Shown here in pieces: positions 8,859 to 16,182 of a stretch of DNA of 64,000 nt; the stretch's first letter is position 1; every line of letters starts with the position of its first letter. Under the pieces are notes generated by a model. It saw only the letters and a program-made list of their open reading frames with translations, was not told the DNA's origin and made no database searches. The translations under genes were made by a program, and so were the position numbers. The stretch is from the NCBI RefSeq assembly GCF_013391415.1, contig NZ_JACAXB010000016.1, positions 124,001-188,000 of the forward strand. Direction: 5' to 3'. The DNA is from Aquitalea sp. LB_tupeE. Its GTDB lineage: Bacteria; Pseudomonadota; Gammaproteobacteria; Burkholderiales; Chromobacteriaceae.

Positions 8859-9591
8859 AGCTTGAATACTCGATAGGTTGAATTTTTGATTGACTTCATC
8901 GTGTTTATTATGCAATTGCAGTTAGGGTTCATCAGGCCGGCGATTGGTCAAACAGATCAGAAATATCTGGCCGTTAAGTAGGCAGTAAAGGTATGCCGGG
9001 GTTATTGTGCACAAATGAAGGAAGATAAAAAATTTCCTGCTTCCTGCTTGAAATTTCTTAATCTCACCGATATTGAAAGTCTGATTGTATTTTTATAATG
9101 CAATTATTTTATAAATAATCTAATGGATGAATTAATCAAGTGTGGTTGTGGAGCCCTCATGCCGTGGCATAATATTTCTGTGGCGTTAGCAATAGGACTA
9201 AGGAATAGTAGACAGTCAGCTGGGATAAAAATACTAGGAAATTTCCTTTGCTCCTATGGAATTTTCTTAAATTCTGGGTGCTGATATAGAGGAGTCCTTG
9301 TTACCGCCGTAGGAATATATTTGCAACTTATGGCAGAGTTTCTTATTTGTTTTAGGACACTCCATCTTCATCAAGCGCTGCGGAAGACGCATGGCGTTGT
9401 GTGCTGCCACATCCGGCAGATGCGCATGGTCGCGTTTCTGTGGTGCTGTGCGGCAGCCCTTGTTGTGGTAGCCATGTTCCTGTGAGCCGTGTAGAGTGTT
9501 TTGTTTGGATACAATCTGCGTGTTGCCATGGTTTTCTGCCATAAAATGCCAGTTGTATTGCAGTGAACATGGAAAAAAAGGGGGAAGTGAA
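8859..9591. other. Long AT-rich non-coding stretch upstream of the adhesin pair
   Basis: About 730 bases without a convincing gene. Composition is AT-rich, with runs such as TTTTTATAATGCAATTATTT near 9092-9112. It presumably holds the leftward adhesin promoter and the rightward peptidase promoter. A minus-strand reading frame at 9267-9542 has no ribosome site or recognisable content. Confidence 0.5.
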
Positions 9592-10989
9592 GTGAGCGTG
9601 ACTTTTTCTGCTGCTGTCTATCAGCAGCGCCGCAGCGCGCTGCAGCAGTCCATGCCGGACAGCCTGTTGTTGTTTGTTGGCAATGTGGATTCGCCGATGA
9701 ACTACCACGACAACATCTTCCCCTTTGTGCAGGATTCCAGCTTCCGCTACTTCTTTGGCCAGAACCAGCCGGGCATGGCGGCGCTGATGGACACTGCCGC
9801 TGGCACCACCACGCTGTTTGGCAACGACCCTGACGTGGCGGACATCGTGTGGACCGGCCCGCAGCCTTGCCTGGCCGAGCGCGCCGCCACTGCCGGCATC
9901 AGCCTCAGCCAGCCGTATGCCGTGCTGGAGCAGGCGGTAGCCACCGCCCGAGCAGCCGGGCGGGCTGTGCATTATCTGGCACCGTACCGTGGCGAGACCC
10001 GGCTGGAACTGGGCCGCCTGCTGGGGGTGCATCCGTCCGTGGTGGCGGCAGGTTTTTCACCTGCACTCACCCGCGCGGTGGTGGCGCTGCGTGAAATCAA
10101 GAGCGCGGAAGAAGTGGCCGAAATGGAAGCTGCGCTGGCCGTCACCGGTGCCATGCATGTGGCCGCCATGCAGGCTTCGCGCCCCGGCGTGGTGGAGCAT
10201 CAGGTGGTGGGCATCATGGAAGGCATCATGCGTCGCCATGACTGGCAGCTGGCTTATCCGTCCATCTTCTCGCGGCGTGGCGAGGTGCTGCACAACCACG
10301 CGCACGACAATGTGCTGCAAAAGGGCGACCTGGTACTGAACGACACCGGCTGTACCTCTGGTGGCGGCTACGCCAGCGACATCACCCGTACCTTCCCGGT
10401 GGGCGGGCGTTTCAACCAGCAGCAGCGCGAGCTGTACAACATCGTGCTGGACATGCAGCTGCAGGCCATCGCCGCCATCAAGCCCGGCGTGCGCTATCTG
10501 GACGTGCACAAGCTGGCAGCGCAGGTGATGGTGCAGGGCATGAGCGAGCTGGGCTTCTTCCACGGCCCGGTGGAGGAGATTGTCGAGTCCGGTGCCTATG
10601 CCATTGCCTTCCCGCATGGCCTGGGGCATCAGATCGGCATGGACGTGCACGATATGGAAGGCCTGGGCGAGGACTTGGTGGGCTATGACGACACCGTCCA
10701 GCGCAGTCCCTTGTTCGGCTTGGGCTATCTGCGGCTGGGCAAGGCATTGAAGGCGGGCATGGTGCTGACCGTGGAACCGGGCATTTACTTCATTCCGGCG
10801 CTGATTGCCGCCTGGCAGGCCGAGGGCCGTCACAGCCCGTACATCAACTACGCGCGCTTTGCCGAGATGAGCGGTTTTGGCGGCATCCGCATTGAAGACA
10901 ATGTGCTGGTGACGCAAACCGGCAGTCGGGTGCTGGGCGAGCCCATTCCCAAAACCGTGGAAGAGCTGGAAGCCATCATGCAGATGTGA
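9592..10989 (+). CDS. Xaa-Pro aminopeptidase (M24B, aminopeptidase P)
   Basis: Cytosolic metallopeptidase releasing the N-terminal residue from peptides with proline in second position. The 465-residue protein has the aminopeptidase P N-terminal domain (residues 1-150, with SPMNYHDNIFPFVQDSSFRYFFG) and the pita-bread catalytic domain. Metal ligands are visible: D in LNDTGC, D in YASDITRTF, H in PHGLGHQIGMDVHD, E in TVEPGIYF and E in IRIEDNVLV. The GTG start at 9592 is chosen for the GGGGGA 6 bases upstream; sequence further upstream is AT-rich and unconserved. A repeat element and terminator follow the gene. Confidence 0.88.
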   Translation: MSVTFSAAVYQQRRSALQQSMPDSLLLFVGNVDSPMNYHDNIFPFVQDSSFRYFFGQNQPGMAALMDTAAGTTTLFGNDPDVADIVWTGPQPCLAERAATAGISLSQPYAVLEQAVATARAAGRAVHYLAPYRGETRLELGRLLGVHPSVVAAGFSPALTRAVVALREIKSAEEVAEMEAALAVTGAMHVAAMQASRPGVVEHQVVGIMEGIMRRHDWQLAYPSIFSRRGEVLHNHAHDNVLQKGDLVLNDTGCTSGGGYASDITRTFPVGGRFNQQQRELYNIVLDMQLQAIAAIKPGVRYLDVHKLAAQVMVQGMSELGFFHGPVEEIVESGAYAIAFPHGLGHQIGMDVHDMEGLGEDLVGYDDTVQRSPLFGLGYLRLGKALKAGMVLTVEPGIYFIPALIAAWQAEGRHSPYINYARFAEMSGFGGIRIEDNVLVTQTGSRVLGEPIPKTVEELEAIMQM

Positions 10990-11014
10990 GCTGTTTTGCT
11001 ATCGCACCAGCAAA

Positions 11015-11037
11015 GAAACCGCCTTCACGGCGGTTTC
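11015..11037 (+). terminator. Hairpin on the left of repeat copy A
   Basis: Stem AAACCGCC / GGCGGTTT, 25 bases after the peptidase stop, without a downstream T-run. The same 22 bases recur at 11209-11230 on the other side of the repeat, where a T-run is present. Confidence 0.6.
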
Positions 11038-11210
11038 AGATTATTGGCAAATCCTTCTCCCTTTCTGAAAAGAAAGCGAGGCTCCCTTTCAGGGAAAGGG
11101 CGGGGGGAAAGGGGATCGATGGGAAGGCTGCGGAATTAAATGCTCGGTCGTCAGGCCCGGCTTTGCCGGGTCCGGTACAATCGCATCAAATGACTTTGTC
11201 AGCAGCCTGA
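11037..11210 (+). repeat. 174-nt dispersed structured repeat, copy A
   Basis: First of three equal-length copies (others 13751-13924 and 29604-29777). Order of internal elements: CAGATTATTGGCAAA box, a hairpin with arms close to CTCGCTTTCT/AGAAAGCGAG (one mismatch in this copy), a second hairpin CCCTTTC/GAAAGGG with a 3-base loop, a G-rich tract, a third hairpin GGCCCGGC-TTT-GCCGGGTCC, and the end box GACTTTGTCAGCAGCCTGA. It lies in the 3' untranslated region of the peptidase gene, in the same orientation. Not a Correia element by sequence; no transposase. Confidence 0.8.
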
Positions 11211-11233
11211 AACCGCCTTCACGGCGGTTTTTT
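11209..11233 (+). terminator. Rho-independent terminator on the right of repeat copy A
   Basis: Stem AAACCGCC / GGCGGTTT with loop TTCAC, followed by a T-run. Its first 22 bases are identical to the hairpin at 11015, so the repeat is bracketed by a duplicated terminator stem. Confidence 0.8.
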
Positions 11234-11587
11234 CATGTCTGGCGTGGCACGAGGAGCATGGGCATGACCGCGATCACTGGTCGGTCGGGCAGGGATGCAG
11301 TACAAGAAGCAGGTCTGGCGGGCTGGGCGGGTCGCGTTGATTTTTCAGCATGGCTTGTGGCTGTGTGAGCCATTGCTGAATCTGAGCGCTTGCGAGCAAC
11401 ACTTATTTGCAGCTTGGGTTCAACGTTGGCCTTGCATCTGGAAAATCCTGCCTAGAATGAAATCTGGGCCGGAGTAGGGGAGACAGTACCGGCTCCACCC
11501 GTCAGCGACGTGACAGACTGCCTGCCGCGCCACTGTGACCAGGCAACAGCCTAGCCAGACAACAACATCCATCAGCTGGAGAGTCAC
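11234..11587. other. Non-coding stretch before the CBS gene
   Basis: About 350 bases with no gene that I can support. It should contain the promoter of the CBS gene; no clear operator or riboswitch was seen. Confidence 0.4.
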
Positions 11588-12190
11588 ATGGAAACCACAT
11601 TCCAAGCGCTGCCATCCATGGCCATGCCTAAACATACCGATCTGGTTCATCTGGACCAGCGCCCGCAACGCCCCATCAATCTCAAAAGCCCGGCGCTGGA
11701 GGTGATGACAGACCTGCGCATCATCGACCCGGTGAGTATTGGTGAGGACGAAATCCTGCGTCATGCGCACAATCTGATGATCAGCCGCGGCATCCGCCTG
11801 TTGTTTGTACAGGATGACGAAAGCCGCCTGGTGGGCCTGATCACCGCTTCGGACATTCTGGGCGAACGCCCGGTGCAGTGCATGCTGGAGCATGGCAAGC
11901 GTCACGATGAAGTGCTGGTGCGCGACGTGATGACGCCGCGCAGCGAGCTGGAAATGCTGTCCTTGGCTGATGTGCAGCACGCCACCGTCGGTCACATGGT
12001 ATCCACGCTGAAGCAGCAGGGCCGGCAGCATGCGCTGGTGGCCGAGCTGGACCTGAACACCGGTCACTACCAGCTGTGTGGCATGTTCTCGTCTTCCCAC
12101 ATGGCACGGCGCTTGGGCATGCCGCTCAATTTCATGCGCGTGCCGCAGGCCTTGTCGGAAATCCAGCACGCACTGTTGCATGAGGGCTGA
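11588..12190 (+). CDS. CBS-domain-pair protein
   Basis: Small regulatory protein (200 residues) composed of a tandem CBS pair, a module that binds adenine nucleotides or similar ligands. CBS1 spans about residues 40-95 (VMTDLRIIDPVSIGEDEILRHA ... LVGLITASDILG) and CBS2 about 115-180 (VRDVMTPRSELEMLSL ... MARRLGM). There is no attached enzyme or DNA-binding domain, so it probably acts through a partner. GGAGA lies 7 bases before the ATG. It stands alone between the repeat element and a leftward Lrp gene. Confidence 0.85.
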   Translation: METTFQALPSMAMPKHTDLVHLDQRPQRPINLKSPALEVMTDLRIIDPVSIGEDEILRHAHNLMISRGIRLLFVQDDESRLVGLITASDILGERPVQCMLEHGKRHDEVLVRDVMTPRSELEMLSLADVQHATVGHMVSTLKQQGRQHALVAELDLNTGHYQLCGMFSSSHMARRLGMPLNFMRVPQALSEIQHALLHEG

Positions 12191-12213
12191 GCCCGTTTGG
12201 GCGGGCCGGGCTT

Positions 12214-12705
12214 TCAGCAAGCTTCGTCCGCCGTGTCTTGTGGCACGGCGGTGCTGTACTTGGTGGTTTCCATCACCACCAGCGATTCAAATTCCCGCAC
12301 ATTGTCATTGCTCATGATGTGCTGGCGGCAAAAGCGTTCGTAATCGCCCATGTCGCGTACCAGCACCACCAGCACAAAGTCCGGCCGCCCGGTCACGTGG
12401 TAGCACTCCACCACTTCCGGCGCGGCGCGGATGGCCTGTTTGAAGGCATCCACCAGCGCAATGCGCTCGCGCTCCAGAATCACATTCACCACCAGCCGCA
12501 GCGGGCGTCCCAGTACGGCCGGGTCTACCAAGGCCACTTCGCGGCGGATGATGCCCTCGCTGCGCAGCCGTTTGAGCCGCCGGGTAACGGCAGTGGGCGA
12601 CAGGCTGACGGCTTCGGCCAGTTCATCGTGGGTGCGGCGCGCGTCTTCCTGTAGCAGGGCCAGCAGCTTGCGGTCGTAGCTATCCAGCTGTTTTTCATCC
12701 GGCAT
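12214..12705 (-). CDS. Lrp/AsnC-family transcriptional regulator
   Basis: 163-residue regulator with an N-terminal helix-turn-helix (DSYDRKLLALLQEDARRTHDELAEAVSLS, then RRLKRL) and a C-terminal RAM ligand domain (about 75-150, with VVECYHVTGRPDFVLVVLVRD). Members sense amino acids as octamers. The ATG at 12705 is chosen because AGGAAA sits just upstream; an earlier in-frame ATG at 12780 lies inside the candidate promoter. It is divergent from the DMT exporter, the usual layout for an Lrp-type activator of an amino-acid exporter. Confidence 0.88.
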   Translation of the reverse strand: MPDEKQLDSYDRKLLALLQEDARRTHDELAEAVSLSPTAVTRRLKRLRSEGIIRREVALVDPAVLGRPLRLVVNVILERERIALVDAFKQAIRAAPEVVECYHVTGRPDFVLVVLVRDMGDYERFCRQHIMSNDNVREFESLVVMETTKYSTAVPQDTADEAC

Positions 12706-12745
12706 ATCAGTTTTCCTGCATTGCTTATTCACAAACATCAGTTTG

Positions 12746-12773
12746 GCTGCATTTTGCTGCAGTAAAACGCAGC
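12746..12773. promoter_or_regulatory. Long inverted repeat, candidate Lrp operator
   Basis: A 28-bp imperfect palindrome centred between 12759 and 12760: half site CTGCATTTTGCTG against the reverse of CAGTAAAACGCAG, matching at 11 of 13 positions plus an outer G-C pair. It lies 41 bases upstream of the lrp start and 51 bases upstream of the exporter start. AT-flanked symmetric sites of this kind are typical Lrp/AsnC targets; binding by the neighbouring protein is inference. Confidence 0.55.
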
Positions 12774-12824
12774 GGTGCAAGCTGGCGCGCTGCTTACACT
12801 GGCAGCATCCATCGGAGATGCACC

Positions 12825-13730
12825 ATGTCGGCTTCCAGTACCATCCTCAATCCCTTCCTGTCCCGCACCGCGGCATCCGCACGCTGGCTGCCCATGCTGC
12901 TGTTTGCTGCGCTGGTGACGCTGTGGGCCTACAACTATGTGGTGATGAAGCAGACCTTGCAGGCCACCACACCCATTACCCATCTGATTTTGCGTACCAC
13001 GCTGGGCAGCCTGACCCTGTTTGGCGTGCTGCTGGCGCGTGGCCGTGCCATCCGGCCGCAGCGCCTGTCGCAGGCGGCGCAGGTGGGGCTGAGTACCACC
13101 TGTCTGTACAGCCTGTCCATTACCCTGGCGCTGGTAGCGGGGGCGGCGGGGCGCACTTCGGTACTGGTATTTACCATGCCGTTCTGGGTGGCGCTGCTGT
13201 CACGCTGGTTGCTGGCCGAGCCGTTTGGCCGCCGTACCGGCCAGGCCTTGGCCGCCGGTTTTGTCGGGCTGATGCTGATTGTGGCGCCCTGGCAGCTGCA
13301 TGGCGGGGTATTGCCCATGCTGCTGGCGGTGCTGGCTGGTTTCTTTTGGGCGCTCGGTTCGGTGTTGAGCAAGCGGGCGACACGCTGTGGCCAGCTCGAC
13401 AGCCTGAATTTTTCGGCCTGGCAGGCCTTGATTGGCCTGTTGCCAATTCTTGCCTTGTGGCCGTGGGCGGATTTTGCCCATATCCATTGGTCCGGCGCTT
13501 TTGTGCTGGGCCTCTTGTACGCCGGAGTATTGTCCAGCGCGGTGGGCTGGCTGGCCTGGCTGTGGCTGCTCAAGCGTTTGCCGGCCAGCACGCTCAGCTT
13601 TAATGCGCTGGTGATTCCGCTGCTGGCGGTGGCTATGGCGGCACTGCAGCTGGGGGAGTGGCCGCTGGCGCGCGAGTTGGCCGGCATGCTGCTGGTGGGG
13701 GTGGGGATTGTGCTGATCGCCCGGCGCTGA
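12825..13730 (+). CDS. EamA/DMT-superfamily exporter
   Basis: Inner-membrane drug/metabolite transporter of the EamA (RhaT-like) family, 301 residues with ten predicted membrane spans in two EamA repeats (about residues 22-150 and 165-298). The first repeat contains YNYVVMKQTL and ITHLILRTTLGSL; the second SVLSKRATRC and GVLSSAVGWLAWLWLLKRLPAS. GGAGATGCACC precedes the ATG. The divergent Lrp-type regulator suggests amino-acid or related export, but this is inferred from context. Confidence 0.85.
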   Translation: MSASSTILNPFLSRTAASARWLPMLLFAALVTLWAYNYVVMKQTLQATTPITHLILRTTLGSLTLFGVLLARGRAIRPQRLSQAAQVGLSTTCLYSLSITLALVAGAAGRTSVLVFTMPFWVALLSRWLLAEPFGRRTGQALAAGFVGLMLIVAPWQLHGGVLPMLLAVLAGFFWALGSVLSKRATRCGQLDSLNFSAWQALIGLLPILALWPWADFAHIHWSGAFVLGLLYAGVLSSAVGWLAWLWLLKRLPASTLSFNALVIPLLAVAMAALQLGEWPLARELAGMLLVGVGIVLIARR

Positions 13731-13732
13731 AC

Positions 13733-13748
13733 GCCGCTGCAAAGCGGC
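13733..13748 (+). terminator. Hairpin on the left of repeat copy B
   Basis: Stem GCCGCT / AGCGGC with loop GCAA, directly after the exporter stop. The hairpin on the right of the repeat has the same stem with another loop. Confidence 0.5.
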
Positions 13749-13750
13749 CC

Positions 13751-13924
13751 CAGACTATCGCCAAACCCCGCTCGCTTTCTGCAATGAAAGCGAGGCTCCC
13801 TTTCAGGGAAAGGGCGGGGGGATTGGGATTAGATGGGAAGGCTGCGGAATCAGGTGCTTGGTCGTAAGGCCCGGCTTTGCCGGGTCCGGTGCAATCGCAT
13901 CAAATGACTTTGTCAGCAGCCTGA
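13751..13924 (+). repeat. 174-nt dispersed structured repeat, copy B
   Basis: Same length and order as copy A. It begins CAGACTATCGCCAAAC; the first hairpin has a perfect 9-bp stem (CTCGCTTTC / GAAAGCGAG) with loop TGCAAT; the second and third hairpins are as in the other copies; it ends TTTGTCAGCAGCCTGA. It follows the DMT exporter gene in the same orientation and merges into a terminator hairpin. Confidence 0.8.
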
Positions 13925-13945
13925 GGCCGCTGATGAGCGGCCTTT
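13924..13945 (+). terminator. Terminator on the right of repeat copy B
   Basis: Stem AGGCCGCT / AGCGGCCT with loop GATG and a short T-run. It terminates transcription from the DMT gene and faces the end of the leftward gene at 13964. Confidence 0.7.
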
Positions 13946-13963
13946 GCGCTGTGTGGCGGTGTG

Positions 13964-14344
13964 TCAAACCACCAGCGAAATCAGCGTGCCGACGGTGACT
14001 GCCGCTGCGGCCCAGCGTCCGGCAGTGAAATAGCTGTTTTCCGTCTGGCTGGGTGTCGGGGCGGGGTCGGCTGCCGGATCGGGCAGGTTCAGCACGCCAT
14101 AGGTAAAGGATTTGACGGCGGATGGCGCGTTGTCATCCGTGCTGGCGGCATTGCTGTCACTGCTGGCCTCATCTGCCTTGCCCTTGCTTTGCAGTTTCAC
14201 GATGGTGGAGGGCGAGGCGCTTGCCGCCTTGCCGTCACTGTCCAGTGTGTTGCTGTCCTTGCCCGTTCTGGCCGCAGTCTTGCCACTGCTGCTCAGTGTG
14301 CTGGTGCTGTTGTTTGCCGCGCTGGTTTTGCTGATATCCATCAT
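13964..14344 (-). CDS. Small Ser/Ala-rich protein with C-terminal membrane segment, unknown
   Basis: 126 residues, no family recognised. Residues 1-80 are low complexity (Ser, Ala, Asp, Lys, Thr), then a proline-rich stretch PDPAADPAPTPSQTE, and a single hydrophobic segment at the very C-terminus (WAAAAVTVGTLISLVV), suggesting a tail-anchored membrane protein. Two adjacent ATGs (14344 and 14341) are possible. It is followed upstream by the DUF2145 pair on the same strand. It may be a fast-evolving lineage-specific gene; coding status is probable but not certain. Confidence 0.5.
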   Translation of the reverse strand: MMDISKTSAANNSTSTLSSSGKTAARTGKDSNTLDSDGKAASASPSTIVKLQSKGKADEASSDSNAASTDDNAPSAVKSFTYGVLNLPDPAADPAPTPSQTENSYFTAGRWAAAAVTVGTLISLVV

Positions 14345-14461
14345 GGTCTCGCTGCATACAAATGATGATCGGATGCTTCATTATCGGTATGTCAGCGCGC
14401 AGGCATGAGGCCGCTGGATGTAAAGATCGGGTAAAGAAAGGTTAAGCGCAGCGCTTGGTAC

Positions 14462-15388
14462 TCAACCCAGCTGCTGTACCGTGTCACCCGCTGCCGGTTG
14501 GCAATCATCCGCCATGTCATCCCAGCCCTGGTGAGTGACCAGCGTCTTGCCGCGCAGGCAAACCTGAATCCGTTCGGCCCCTGCGGCCTGCTGACGCACA
14601 AAACCTTCGATTGCCGCGGGCAGGCTCACCTGATAGCGGTTTGCCGCCAGTTCGCTGTCCGGGTGGTCGCCATTGTGCACCAGTGGCACCACATTGGCCG
14701 CCCACACCATGTAGCGGTGTTTCACATCGACGGTATCCGGGCGATAGCCCTGCTGTTGCAGCCAGTCCTGCGCCTGCCTGCGGCCATCGCCTTCATGCGG
14801 TAACTGTCCCCAGGCGTGCGCCAGCAGCTCCACCAGCCACTGGTTACAGTTCTGGTAGCGGGTGGAAAAGGGGTAGGCGTTGGCGCTGTAGTCCGCCCCC
14901 AGCAGTTGCAGCGACAGCTTGTTGTCCAGCGCGGCGGCTACCAGTTGTTCTTCCTGTTTTGCCGGCAACAGCAGGATGGACAAGTACACATTGCTGCCTT
15001 GCGGCTGGTCGATCAGGAAACCCGGCAGGCCCTGGTCGTACAAATGCGGACGCTGTTCTTCACAGGCGTAGTACAGCTGGCGTACCGACCATGGCGAGTT
15101 GGGATTGTTGCGCAGGCTGATGCCTGCATGGGACAGGCGGATATGGAAACGCTCCAGGTCCAGCCCGGAGCGGGAGATGATGGCCGCCTGATGACCGGAT
15201 GCATCCAGCAGCTGGCGTACCTGCTGGCTGAATAGCAGCAGGTCGCTTTTGCGTGCCACGCTCTGCTGCGACGACTGTTCGCAAAACAGCAGCGAACCTG
15301 CAGCCGCCTGTTTGGCCAGTGTGGCTGACAAGGCAAACAGCCCTGCCATCAGCAGGGCTTGAAGGCGTCGGCCGGTGGGACGGTGCAA
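14462..15388 (-). CDS. DUF2145 family exported protein
   Basis: 308-residue protein matching the DUF2145 family, common in beta- and gammaproteobacteria, function unknown. After a signal peptide (about 1-30, ending KQAAAGS) come the family signatures LLFCEQSSQQ, SRSGLDLERFHIRLSHAGISL, PWSVRQLYYACEE and TRYQNCNQWLVELLAHAWG. The pattern with conserved His, Cys and Asn resembles a papain/NlpC-like fold, but I infer no activity. The start at 15388 is TTG, giving a better basic n-region (RPTGRR) than the first ATG at 15349. It begins 5 bases after the preceding gene's stop, so the two form an operon. Confidence 0.7.
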   Translation of the reverse strand: MHRPTGRRLQALLMAGLFALSATLAKQAAAGSLLFCEQSSQQSVARKSDLLLFSQQVRQLLDASGHQAAIISRSGLDLERFHIRLSHAGISLRNNPNSPWSVRQLYYACEEQRPHLYDQGLPGFLIDQPQGSNVYLSILLLPAKQEEQLVAAALDNKLSLQLLGADYSANAYPFSTRYQNCNQWLVELLAHAWGQLPHEGDGRRQAQDWLQQQGYRPDTVDVKHRYMVWAANVVPLVHNGDHPDSELAANRYQVSLPAAIEGFVRQQAAGAERIQVCLRGKTLVTHQGWDDMADDCQPAAGDTVQQLG

Positions 15389-15393
15389 CAGAA

Positions 15394-15846
15394 TCAGGAC
15401 ACCACCTTGGGCTGCACTTCAGACTTCCAGGCCTGATCCAGCAGCAGGGCAAACGGCTGTTGGTTGTCGGCGCGGGCAAACACCAGGCCATAGGCTTGTT
15501 TTTGTGCATGCACGATCTGGCCGGTTTCCACGCCGCTGTGCTTCACGTCAGCCTGGGCCACGAACAGATTGAAGGGCTCGGTATTGTTGGCGGCAGCCAC
15601 CGGCACCAGGGTGAGCTGGGTTTTGCCCGGTTGGTCGGCCTGGGCCACGGCCACCACCTTGTAGTCGCCCTCGGCGATATTGCCGACAGCCTTGGAGGAG
15701 TTCTGCAAGGAGGTGGAAATGCTGCCCACCGTGGCGCTGACACTGTCGGACACCGACAGCATGGAGACGGCAGCGTTGGCCTGGGTGCATAGCAAGCCCA
15801 GCATCAGGCAGCAGGAAGAAGCTAGGGTTTTGTGCAGTGTGATCAT
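15394..15846 (-). CDS. Exported protein of unknown function, partner of DUF2145 gene
   Basis: 150-residue secreted protein, unrecognised family. Signal peptide at 1-25 (CCLMLGLLCTQANA), then a Ser/Val-rich segment and a compact domain containing EGDYKVVAVAQADQPGKTQLTLVP. No catalytic motif seen. The ATG at 15846 gives the neatest signal peptide; another ATG lies 18 bases upstream at 15864, and neither has a strong ribosome site. Tight linkage to the DUF2145 gene suggests they work together in the envelope. Confidence 0.6.
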   Translation of the reverse strand: MITLHKTLASSCCLMLGLLCTQANAAVSMLSVSDSVSATVGSISTSLQNSSKAVGNIAEGDYKVVAVAQADQPGKTQLTLVPVAAANNTEPFNLFVAQADVKHSGVETGQIVHAQKQAYGLVFARADNQQPFALLLDQAWKSEVQPKVVS

Positions 15847-16182
15847 GATATTGGCTATGTCCATCCGGAACGGAGTCTTGCGAAGAGAAAGCGCACTGCC
15901 GCATTGGCCCTGTGCGGGTAGGCCACCAGCCGGTGTGGGGCAGTGGCAAGATCAGGCTGCGCCAGCCATCTGTTTATGGCCTACAGTTGGTCTGCGTGCG
16001 CAGCCGTATTGTTCCGGGCGTGGCCTGCCACCGACAAGCAATTTTACAAATTTTGATGTGTCAGTCAGCCTGCAGGGCCCGAGCCTGGCTGGCTTGCCAG
16101 GCCGTTGGCAAGACGGCAAGATCAGCCGATTGTCCCCTGTCGGAGACAGCGCATGGCCTGTTAGCCATGGCTGAAGACCAGA
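15847..16182. other. Intergenic region before the AraC regulator
   Basis: About 335 bases between divergent genes. Several GC-rich inverted sequences (for example around 16085-16115) are visible, but no recognisable operator, RNA or gene. Confidence 0.4.

Noticed and set aside
9267-9542. 91-codon minus-strand frame in the AT-rich gap
   Set aside because: No ribosome site, no motif and mixed composition; not supported as a gene.
11199-11211. GCAGCCTGAA at the right end of repeat copy A, similar to Neisseriaceae DNA uptake sequences
   Set aside because: It is part of the repeat, and I saw no enrichment of this 10-mer elsewhere in the window as required for an uptake sequence.
13658-13867. Short frames across the repeats that encode LPFRERAGG-like peptides
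   Set aside because: They arise from the conserved hairpins of the 174-nt element; the frame is opened by different upstream sequence in each copy and has no consistent start or ribosome site.
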